Shown here: piece by piece, positions 14,863 through 20,362 of the stretch
Layout of the letters: each line of letters starts with the position of its first letter
Position numbering within the stretch: position 1 is the first letter of the stretch
Virus record (IMG/VR): IMGVR_UViG_3300025128_000387
Location: 1 to 22,042 of that record
Direction: 5' to 3' (one strand)
Length of the DNA stretch: 22,042 nucleotides
Source of the DNA: a virus
Notes under the pieces: model-generated
What the model was told of the DNA's origin: nothing
The model's database searches: none
Seen by the model: the letters and a program-made list of their open reading frames with translations, nothing else
Made by a program: the position numbers and the translations under genes

Positions 14863-15128
14863 TAATTTAGTTCTTCGCGGACGTAAGCTTGGACCGCAGC
14901 GAATTCAGGCCTGCGGCCATCGGCCCAGTTCATGATGGTGGTCACCCGACCCATCAGTTCAGGGACCGAGAGCCCTTGGTCTTCGGCGATGATGCGGAAT
15001 GCAGCGCACAGGCCGACCAGTTGGGCTTCCTTAGAGAATCGAATTTGCGTGGCGTCGATGACGGCCATGGCAGCGTTAGACGCCTCGCGCAGGTCAATGT
15101 TCGAGAGGCGGTCTGGATCAATTTTCAT
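14862..15128 (-). CDS. Hypothetical 88-aa protein
   Basis: Not recognised. It is a mostly helical protein with 'LREASNAAMAVIDATQIRFSKEAQLVGLCAAFRIIAEDQGLSVPELMGRV', about half of it hydrophobic but with no membrane segment. The frame stays open to 15170, but the ATG at 15128 has an excellent GAGGTGA ribosome site 5 nt upstream and lies in the last codons of the preceding gene (11-nt overlap). The frequent Ala, Ile and Leu spacing suggests a compact helical bundle. A small early protein acting on host or replication factors is possible from its place between RNA polymerase and single-stranded DNA-binding protein, but that is position only. Confidence 0.7.
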   Translation of the reverse strand: MKIDPDRLSNIDLREASNAAMAVIDATQIRFSKEAQLVGLCAAFRIIAEDQGLSVPELMGRVTTIMNWADGRRPEFAAVQAYVREELN

Positions 15129-15381
15129 AAGCGTCACCTCGCTTTGATGTCGACATGGATTGAAAGCCACGGGCTATGGACCAACCGTCCAGAAGGAGGC
15201 GACGGACGCGCGGCGAGGGAATCATGCGCGCGGCTCCGCGCTTAACCCAGCGCGACCTGCAGCCAGGCTCCTCACCGGCCCCTGGGAGGGACATATGCGT
15301 GGTGGAGGTTTTCTCGAACACCGTAATCGAGTGGTCCGATGCACCCATATGCAGCTTAATTTTCAGTGACTTCGGTTCCAT
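15118..15381 (-). CDS. Hypothetical 87-aa basic protein directly after RNA polymerase
   Basis: Not recognised. From ATG 15381 the frame gives 87 aa beginning MEPKSLKIKLHMGASDHS, with a basic second half ('RSRWVKRGAARMIPSPRVRRLLLDG'). It lies immediately after the RNA polymerase stop (15404-15406) and overlaps the next gene by 11 nt. A GGGA 5 nt before the ATG is the best ribosome site. An upstream in-frame ATG at 15399 has none. The frame stays open back into the RNA polymerase gene, but that part is shadow. The basic charge would suit nucleic-acid binding, which is inference. Confidence 0.58.
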   Translation of the reverse strand: MEPKSLKIKLHMGASDHSITVFEKTSTTHMSLPGAGEEPGCRSRWVKRGAARMIPSPRVRRLLLDGWSIARGFQSMSTSKRGDAYEN

Positions 15382-15403
15382 AGCAATCCCATTTGGCATA
15401 GAT

Positions 15404-17887
15404 TCATGCGAAGAAAAAATCGGACTCCAGGACGTCTTCGATCTGCAGCGACCCGCTGTCAGGCACTGGTGGAAGATCATCCTCACCTCCAGGCAGCGCC
15501 TCGCCCACCTGGCGGCGGAAGTCCTGCAGCACATCACTGTCGGTGTAGAGCTCGACGAACGCTACCCGGAGGCACTGGTTCATCAATTCGATGTTGGCGG
15601 CGTGTGTCGCGTAGCTGTCATGCACCATGCCCCAGTGCTTGATCCCGAGTTCGTCGCCGATGCAGACCGTCCTCGCAAGGTGGGCCGCGTCTAAGCTGTG
15701 AACCCAGTTCGGCGACACCCCGTTGCGCTGGCGGCGGGTGTCGACCTTGTCCGTCTCGGACGTCATGTTGAGCTTGATGATGACGTCACCGATCTTGGTT
15801 TTCAGCCTGCGGCGGCGCATCTCTCTGTAGGGCTGCACGACCGGCAGGCCGGAAGGTGATGTCCAAGAGACCGGGACGCCATGCTTCGTGACAATCGATG
15901 AAACTTCGCGCAGCCAAGCCATTGCTTGTCGAGCAGCTACGACGACCTCGCCGATGCTGTCCCACACAATCTTCGCAAGGAACTGTGTCGCCTTGAACCT
16001 GTTGAAACGCCCGAACGGGTCAGGCCTTGTCTTCGGATCGCAATCCTCGTCCAGCCACGCTTCGACGTACTCACGGCAGCTATGAAGCGTCCCGCCATAG
16101 GGGAGCACCATGACAGGACGCTTCGTGCCTCGGCGATCAACGCCGAACTCTAGCCACAGCGGCGCAAACCCGGTCGGGTCCGCTTCGTCATCTCCGCTCA
16201 CGGCTTCCAACTTCTCGACCACGACATCAGCCACGAGCTGATAGATGTCCTGCGGCCCCTCCGATGGCGTCAGGTTTGTGGCCGCACCGCCTATCGGGTC
16301 GCGCAAAGCTGAAGAGAAATGCTGCAGCCCGTTACACGCGCCGTCGACCTGAACCGGGATGCGGCTGACGTAGCCATAGCCATGCTCCAGTAGGCCAGCG
16401 ACCTCGAAACAGGCCGCGAGGAACTGCCAGGGCTTGTCGGCGTTTTCCCACCAAGTGTTGCCGAGCGGGTCCGAGGCTGTCTCGATCATGAGATCGCTGT
16501 GCTCATCGGTCCATCCCACCCTCTGATCGAGCGGGCACTTGTCCTCGCCGTACATGTTGGCTGCGTGGATGTAGAGCCATCCGGCAGCTTCCTCGCTGTC
16601 TATGGGAAGGCCGTCAGCAAACTCTAGGAGGCTGCGAGCATGGTCATTGCCCTGCGGCGTGAAGCCGTTCGCTGCGACCGCGTAAATGCGCCCTCGGAAA
16701 TCAACCTGGTGAACAAAGAAGAACGCCTTCTCGTCACGATAGCGCTCGGCCACATGAACGGTCTTTGCGATCATGAGGCGGCGGCTGATAAGGCTTGCAT
16801 TGTGGTCGTGGACGGCTGTCGCACGCTCCTTCCAGCGCAGGAAATCAACCAGCTCAGCCTTGGTCATCTCAGCCTTGCGGATGCGCTCTGGAATGTGAGC
16901 AGGGCGCGGCGGGATATCCTCGGCATCGGGAGGTGGCGTGTTGCCGACCGTGAGGCCGGCATCGACGACGTGGCGCATCACGTCTAGCACCCTCGTGTTG
17001 ACCCGCCAGCGTGTCGACTGGACCGCGTTGATCGAGCGGTAAACCTGGGTCAGGTGCGGCGTGAGATTGGTCAGCTCTTCGAGGTAGGGCTGGTTCCTGG
17101 TTTTAACCAAGGTCAGCCCCGGCCCGATCTCCGTGTGGTATCCGCCATCGCGCGGGCTGGTCCACGGTCGCGGGGCGACAACGCAAGGCAGGTAAGCTGG
17201 CGTCAACAACTCGCAGGCATCGATCTTGCGCGACACCCAGTCGAGTGTTGCTGCCGTAGCTCGCACAAATATCCTCGTGTCCTTCAGGCCCCGCGCGTCT
17301 TTGTCCAGTTCCACCAGGCCGGTGGATTTGATGAACAGGTCGATGGCCTTCAGGCCGACGTGGACCCGGCTGACCTTGCCCCAAGACTCAAACGTCTTGT
17401 CGCCCCGCTTAGCACCAGCGACCAGGACGGCTCGCCGATGCTTTTTGTGCGACGATGTGGACAGCTTGAGCAGCTGATTCCAGCGCCACTGGTCTGTCTC
17501 GGTGATGAACGACGCGAGCCTCACTTCGTCTTCCAGTGCCGTACCAACAAGCAGCGCGGTGTGCTGGAGCTGAAAACCTGGCGTCAGTGTGTTCAGGATT
17601 TGGCGAGCGATGATGAACGCCGCTACCTCCGGGTCGAGCATCTCAAAATACTTGAGCGAGCTGTGTCGCCGCCCCACCTGACCTGCCCGAGCCGCCGTAA
17701 TGAACTCCTGGATGGCGACAGCCAGCGGCTCAATGGCTTGCTTGATCAACCGCTGGCCGTAAGGTGTCGAACCCTCGTCGCCCCTATCCTGTGCACGGCG
17801 GATGGATCGCATGTAGCGCTCAGCGCCGAGATTCGACATCTCAACCTCAAGCTCAATCTGCCTGGTCATCAAGCTGTCGTCTGTCAT
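15404..17887 (-). CDS. Single-subunit DNA-dependent RNA polymerase (T7 gp1-like)
   Basis: Transcribes phage middle and late genes from phage promoters. From ATG 17887 it is 827 aa (T7 883). The frame is open 60 codons further, but GGGAG lies 7 nt before this ATG, and the extra stretch is Cys-rich and unlike the family. Catalytic residues by motif: D515 in 'QVDGACNGLQHFS', K589 and Y597 in 'TKRPVMVLPYGG', and D757 in 'GMVHDSYATH'. These match T7 D537, K631, Y639 and D812. 'VDFRGRIYAVAANGFTPQGND' and 'GVSPNWVHSLDAAHL' are further diagnostic blocks. The C-terminus 'DFFFA' matches the 'FAFA' foot of T7 polymerase, which is needed for activity. It is preceded by the integrase and a 315-nt regulatory gap, so host RNA polymerase must transcribe it first. 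Confidence 0.97.
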   Translation of the reverse strand: MTDDSLMTRQIELEVEMSNLGAERYMRSIRRAQDRGDEGSTPYGQRLIKQAIEPLAVAIQEFITAARAGQVGRRHSSLKYFEMLDPEVAAFIIARQILNTLTPGFQLQHTALLVGTALEDEVRLASFITETDQWRWNQLLKLSTSSHKKHRRAVLVAGAKRGDKTFESWGKVSRVHVGLKAIDLFIKSTGLVELDKDARGLKDTRIFVRATAATLDWVSRKIDACELLTPAYLPCVVAPRPWTSPRDGGYHTEIGPGLTLVKTRNQPYLEELTNLTPHLTQVYRSINAVQSTRWRVNTRVLDVMRHVVDAGLTVGNTPPPDAEDIPPRPAHIPERIRKAEMTKAELVDFLRWKERATAVHDHNASLISRRLMIAKTVHVAERYRDEKAFFFVHQVDFRGRIYAVAANGFTPQGNDHARSLLEFADGLPIDSEEAAGWLYIHAANMYGEDKCPLDQRVGWTDEHSDLMIETASDPLGNTWWENADKPWQFLAACFEVAGLLEHGYGYVSRIPVQVDGACNGLQHFSSALRDPIGGAATNLTPSEGPQDIYQLVADVVVEKLEAVSGDDEADPTGFAPLWLEFGVDRRGTKRPVMVLPYGGTLHSCREYVEAWLDEDCDPKTRPDPFGRFNRFKATQFLAKIVWDSIGEVVVAARQAMAWLREVSSIVTKHGVPVSWTSPSGLPVVQPYREMRRRRLKTKIGDVIIKLNMTSETDKVDTRRQRNGVSPNWVHSLDAAHLARTVCIGDELGIKHWGMVHDSYATHAANIELMNQCLRVAFVELYTDSDVLQDFRRQVGEALPGGEDDLPPVPDSGSLQIEDVLESDFFFA

Positions 17888-17954
17888 ATCCAGCTCCCTA
17901 TCTGAGGCAAAACGGTTGCAAGGGTTGCAACAGGTTTGGGCGGTCGCAAAAATT

Positions 17955-17985
17955 CTACCCAATTGGGGTAGTATCGTATGATACT
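17955..17985. repeat. Two abutting palindromes upstream of RNA polymerase
   Basis: CTACCC-AATTG-GGGTAG (17955-17971) runs directly into AGTATC-GTAT-GATACT (17970-17985). Both are exact inverted repeats with short centres. On the minus strand a TAGAAT resembling a -10 box overlaps the edge of the first palindrome, so binding here could block host transcription of the RNA polymerase gene. Confidence 0.65.
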
Positions 17986-18032
17986 CAAACGGCCTGTGAT
18001 AATGCGTTGTAAATACTCGGATTTTCATAGTT

Positions 18033-18046
18033 ATCCCGATTGGGAT
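18033..18046. repeat. Second CCCRATTGGG palindrome
   Basis: ATCCC-GATT-GGGAT is an exact inverted repeat. Its core CCCGATTGGG differs by one base from CCCAATTGGG in the 17955 palindrome, about 75 bp away. Two matching palindromes between integrase and RNA polymerase suggest paired operators. Confidence 0.6.
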
Positions 18047-18127
18047 TTCACCACGCAGAATCGACAATTACATAGAGAAATAAAATTTCCTTTAATTACA
18101 TGTACTTAGGCTTAGACACGCTCTCTA

Positions 18128-18186
18128 ATTTTGCAGATTTGCAACAAATTTTGCACCTTATTTGCGACCAAACTCGTGTCGCAAAA
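18128..18186. repeat. Clustered TTGCA / TCGCAAA boxes just past the integrase stop
   Basis: TTGCA-like boxes begin at 18131, 18139, 18151 and 18162, followed by GTCGCAAAA at 18178-18186. Spacings are 8, 12 and 11 nt, near one helical turn. Related GGTTGCAA and GTCGCAAAA copies recur on the other side of the central palindromes (17914-17951). Integrase arm sites or repressor half-sites are the main options. Confidence 0.55.
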
Positions 18187-18202
18187 CCCGCAGAACATGT
18201 CG

Positions 18203-19297
18203 TTATGATGGGCCTCGGTTATTGAAATTGTCCAGCGCCTTGATGGCAACGCTCAGGCTGGTCGTGTTGAGGTGAGCGTACCGCATCGTCTGAATGATAC
18301 TCGAGTGTCCCATGAGTTTTTGGATCATGAGTATATCGACGCCAGCCTGGGCCAGTCTGCTGGCGAACGTGTGGCGCAGAACGTGAGGCACGTACTGCTT
18401 GTCCTCTCCCAAGCCGAGCTCGACCCGTATCTTCCTGAACTTTTCTTCAAATCTCCAGTTCGCCGCCTGGCCTTCCGGCATCTCGCTGAAGACGCGCTGA
18501 GACGGTTCAACTGACCGCTTACGTAGGATCGCTAGCGCTCTTTCCGTCAGCGGCACAGCGGTGCTGTTGTGCGTTTTGCCGCGCCAGACGTTTATCCAAG
18601 GATCGCTGCCGCTGAGGTGGCAGTCTTTGCCTGTCAGCTTCCAGCACTCGTTGAGCCTCATGCCGGTGTCGATGAGCAGGATGAACTGATCGATATAGGT
18701 GTACCAGCCCTTGACCATAGCCCGCTCGATGTGCCGAAGCTCCTCATCCGGGGTCAGGTAGCGAACACGTCGGTTTGTGACCTTGCGACGCGGGATGTGC
18801 GGCACATAGCGGAGGCCGCTCTGACCCGGCCTCATCGACGCCTGCTTGAGGACCGTTGAGACATAACTCAATTTCTTGTTGATCGTCCCTGACGCATTTC
18901 CAGTCGCCAGCAAATGTTCGACTACGTTGTCGATCTTCGGCGTGTCTATGGCCGTGACGGGCGTGTCGTGGCCGACTAGTGCCATCAACTGCCTGAAATG
19001 GTGCCAGGACTCATTCTCCTGGGGCGTCCCGGACCAGACGTTGTTCAGCGTGAACTCCCAGGCCTCGCTGAAAGTCCATGGCCGCGAGTCTGTGTCTCGC
19101 TTCTTTGTCCTGGCCAGCGACGACGACGACGACAACTCCTCGTATAGCTCAGCTCGCTTCTCGCGTGCCTCCTCTAGTGTTGGGTAAGTCGCCGTCCGCC
19201 GCACACCATCGACCATAAGGTCGACCATGAACTTGCCACGGCGCAGGCGGATGCCCTTGGGCAGTTTAGCCTCAAGGCTCACACCAGCTTCAGTCAC
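18203..19297 (-). CDS. int: Tyrosine-family site-specific integrase
   Basis: Catalyses strand exchange between phage attP and bacterial attB. From GTG 19297 it is 364 aa. The catalytic set is complete: R214 ('DTGMRLNE'), K241 ('WRGKTHNS'), H305 and R308 ('HVLRHTFASRL'), H331 ('KLMGHSS') and the nucleophile Y340 ('TMRYAHL'). The N-terminal 'KGIRLRRGKFMVDLMVDGVRRTATYPTLEEA' resembles an arm-binding domain, and residues about 70-170 form the core-binding domain. The start choice rests on GGAGGTGATC 3 nt before the GTG (core spacing 8 nt); the further open frame to 19345 has no such site. The GTG overlaps the stop of the MarR-like gene by 8 nt (GTGACTGA), indicating co-expression. Its 3' end faces the candidate attP. 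Confidence 0.95.
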   Translation of the reverse strand: MTEAGVSLEAKLPKGIRLRRGKFMVDLMVDGVRRTATYPTLEEAREKRAELYEELSSSSSLARTKKRDTDSRPWTFSEAWEFTLNNVWSGTPQENESWHHFRQLMALVGHDTPVTAIDTPKIDNVVEHLLATGNASGTINKKLSYVSTVLKQASMRPGQSGLRYVPHIPRRKVTNRRVRYLTPDEELRHIERAMVKGWYTYIDQFILLIDTGMRLNECWKLTGKDCHLSGSDPWINVWRGKTHNSTAVPLTERALAILRKRSVEPSQRVFSEMPEGQAANWRFEEKFRKIRVELGLGEDKQYVPHVLRHTFASRLAQAGVDILMIQKLMGHSSIIQTMRYAHLNTTSLSVAIKALDNFNNRGPS

Positions 19298-19658
19298 CCC
19301 GATCACCTCCGAGGAGATCGACCAGGCGGTCGCGGGTCTGCTCACCTTTAGGGGTGAGCCGCGCGCACTTGCGCCGTCGCTCTTCCGGGTCCTCGAAGGA
19401 CTCGATCAAGCGAAGAGGCTGGTTGCCGCGTTGTCCCCACTCGGCCAGCTCAGACATATGGCGTGACATCGATGATTGGCTGATTCCCAGGCGCTTGCTG
19501 TACTCCTTGAACGGTCGTCCAGGGTCGGCCGCGACCATCAGGAATGTTCTTATGAGCTGCAGCGGCATGTCCCGCCGCAGGTCAGCGAATAGCTCCATCA
19601 CGTTGGCGAGATCACGCACTCTGCGTGTACGAAAAGGGTTTTCAAATGCGTCATCCAT
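19290..19658 (-). CDS. MarR-like winged-helix DNA-binding regulator
   Basis: A 122-aa protein with a winged-helix core. 'MPLQLIRTFLMVAADPGRPFKEYSKRLGISQSSMSRHMSELAEWG' (about 31-75) gives the scaffold helix, the helix-turn-helix and the recognition helix 'SQSSMSRHMSEL'. The wing and 'ARLTPKGEQTRDRLVDLL' (about 99-116) match the 'LT.KG' signature of MarR-type proteins. It lacks the long C-terminal dimer helix of full MarR proteins, so it is a short version. The ATG at 19658 has GGGAG 7 nt upstream. It is translationally coupled to the integrase and is the only regulator-like gene in the window, so control of lysogeny or of integrase dose is plausible but inferred. Confidence 0.82.
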   Translation of the reverse strand: MDDAFENPFRTRRVRDLANVMELFADLRRDMPLQLIRTFLMVAADPGRPFKEYSKRLGISQSSMSRHMSELAEWGQRGNQPLRLIESFEDPEERRRKCARLTPKGEQTRDRLVDLLGGDRGD

Positions 19659-19670
19659 TCAGTTTCTCCC

Positions 19671-19690
19671 ACCGGGCTTTTCGTCCCGGT
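19671..19690. repeat. Hairpin directly before the MarR-like gene's ribosome site
   Basis: ACCGGG (19671-19676) and CCCGGT (19685-19690) pair around an 8-nt loop. On the minus strand the second arm runs straight into the GGGAG that serves ATG 19658. It could be an autoregulatory operator, or an RNA hairpin that limits translation of the regulator-integrase pair. Confidence 0.55.
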
Positions 19691-19763
19691 TCTTGACCCA
19701 CTGCAGATCATATAATCCGCTTCGGCACCCGCCCAGGCCTTGTAAGCCGCCGGTCGAGAGTGA

Positions 19764-19777
19764 GGTTAGTCCTAACC
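19764..19777. repeat. Palindrome over the stop codon of the 71-aa gene
   Basis: GGTTAG-TC-CTAACC is an exact 6+6 inverted repeat and contains the TAG stop of the 71-aa gene. No T run follows, so a terminator is unlikely. An operator for the regulator encoded just downstream is possible. Confidence 0.5.
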
Positions 19778-19987
19778 AGGGGGGGATCGGCCCTTTTGGT
19801 GGTTTGTGATCCCCGCAGAAGCACGAAATCGCCCTGCCTCGATGAATACGTCCGCTTCGTCCTTAAACAGAGACCATCTACTTTCATTCGAGCCTAACCG
19901 CTCGATGTAAACGTCCACCGTGAAGGGCGTGAACCAAACTGTAACCGACCTACCTATTACTCCTCCTGACGAATTTGAACTTACCAT
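19772..19987 (-). CDS. Hypothetical 71-aa protein upstream of the MarR-like gene
   Basis: Not recognised. From ATG 19987, with GGAG 9 nt upstream, it reads MVSSNSSGGVIGRSVTVWF and continues with a beta-rich stretch ('TPFTVDVYIERLGS', 'RWSLFKDEADVFIEAGRFRASAG') and a basic end. In-frame ATGs at 20086 and 20020 have no suitable ribosome site. The sequence looks like a small beta-sheet protein and not random translation. It is the first gene behind the candidate promoter at 20317-20345 and is followed by the regulator and integrase, so it probably belongs to the same early operon. A GGTTAG-TC-CTAACC palindrome (19764-19777) spans its stop codon. Confidence 0.58.
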   Translation of the reverse strand: MVSSNSSGGVIGRSVTVWFTPFTVDVYIERLGSNESRWSLFKDEADVFIEAGRFRASAGITNHQKGRSPPG

Positions 19988-20136
19988 GGGTTTGTTCTCC
20001 AGGGTAACCTGACCCGACATCGCTCCCAGGACCGGTCCTCCGGTAAATGCTGGCTCACAACGAGCACGGTAGCGCCTCTGACTCATTGGATAATAATGGG
20101 AAGGCGGTGAGCCTGCTGTTATCCAAGATCAGGGTC

Positions 20137-20178
20137 TGATGTGAAGCCTACGGTCCGCCGTAGGCCTTGGTCACATCA
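20137..20178. repeat. Large hairpin / cruciform, 42 nt
   Basis: Outer arms TGATGTGA (20137-20144) and TCACATCA (20171-20178) are exact inverses. The inner arms GCCTACGG (20146-20153) and CCGTAGGC (20158-20165) are also exact inverses around the loop TCCG. A few unpaired bases (CTTGG, 20166-20170) interrupt one side. No T run follows on either strand. Confidence 0.75.
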
Positions 20179-20316
20179 CGAATAAAGGTTCATTCCTTAC
20201 GCTCAGCATAGCAATCTCGGTGGGGCATGCTGTCGATCACGATTGATGACAATCCCGACCCCCTGTATCACCAACAATTATCGCTGTTGGTCAACAACTC
20301 CTTTCTTATGCGCTAA

Positions 20317-20345
20317 GATATAAGTACTATGCCTGTTGGGGTCAA
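20317..20345 (-). promoter_or_regulatory. Candidate sigma70-type promoter, leftward
   Basis: On the minus strand TTGACC (20345-20340) is followed by a 17-nt spacer and TATATC (20322-20317). The -35 matches 5 of 6 consensus bases and the -10 matches 4 of 6. It starts just after the reductase stop and points at the 71-aa, MarR-like and integrase genes. A similar TTGACC-AACAG stretch lies about 50 nt downstream and may be an operator. Confidence 0.5.
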
Positions 20346-20362
20346 TACGTATATTGCAAATT

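Larger units (their letters stand above)
17888..18202. promoter_or_regulatory. AT-rich integrase-RNA polymerase intergenic region: candidate attP and operators
   Basis: No gene fits these 315 nt, and the region is clearly more AT-rich than its neighbours. It holds three copies of a GTCGCAAA box (17942-17951 plus strand, 18161-18169 inverted, 18178-18186 plus strand). A tandem GGTTGCAA pair lies at 17914-17930, and a run of TTGCA boxes starts at 18131, 18139, 18151 and 18162. Between these groups lie palindromes at 17955-17971, 17970-17985 and 18033-18046. Phage attachment sites next to integrase genes commonly look like this: arm-type sites flanking a core. A weak host promoter is possible on the minus strand (TTAAAG, 17 nt, TGTAAT in the 18063-18095 area). 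Confidence 0.5.
19988..20362 (-). promoter_or_regulatory. Gene-free switch region between the reductase and the lysogeny module
   Basis: No supported gene in 375 nt. The content is unusually symmetrical: a perfect palindrome AGGACCGGTCCT (20028-20039), TTGGATAA/TTATCCAA arms (20086-20093 and 20119-20126), a 42-nt hairpin (20137-20178), CCAACA/TGTTGG arms (20271-20276 and 20285-20290), and a sigma70-like promoter (20317-20345). It lies ahead of the 71-aa, MarR-like and integrase genes and probably controls them. Confidence 0.5.

Noticed and set aside
17054-17905. Long plus-strand frame of 283 residues opposite the RNA polymerase gene
   Set aside because: It lies fully antisense to a gene with intact catalytic motifs; long antisense frames are common in GC-rich DNA.
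17888-18067. N-terminal 60-residue extension of the RNA polymerase
   Set aside because: Cys-rich and unlike T7-type polymerases. The ATG at 17887 has a proper ribosome site, and the extension would run through the palindromes.
19693-19716. Plus-strand TTGACC plus perfect TATAAT
   Set aside because: Spacer is only 12 nt, too short for a sigma70 promoter, and there is no plus-strand gene to serve.
19690-19790. Possible tRNA remnant as attP (a CTTGTAA anticodon-loop-like stretch near 19740)
   Set aside because: No TTCGA T-loop follows, the arms do not pair properly, and no acceptor end is visible. No tRNA gene or 3' fragment was found elsewhere by eye.
20267-20306. Eight-codon leader peptide after AAGGAG on the minus strand (TTG start near 20295)
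   Set aside because: Too short and with a non-ATG start; it overlaps the repeated TTGACC-AACAG sites, which explain the sequence as well. Not supported enough to list.
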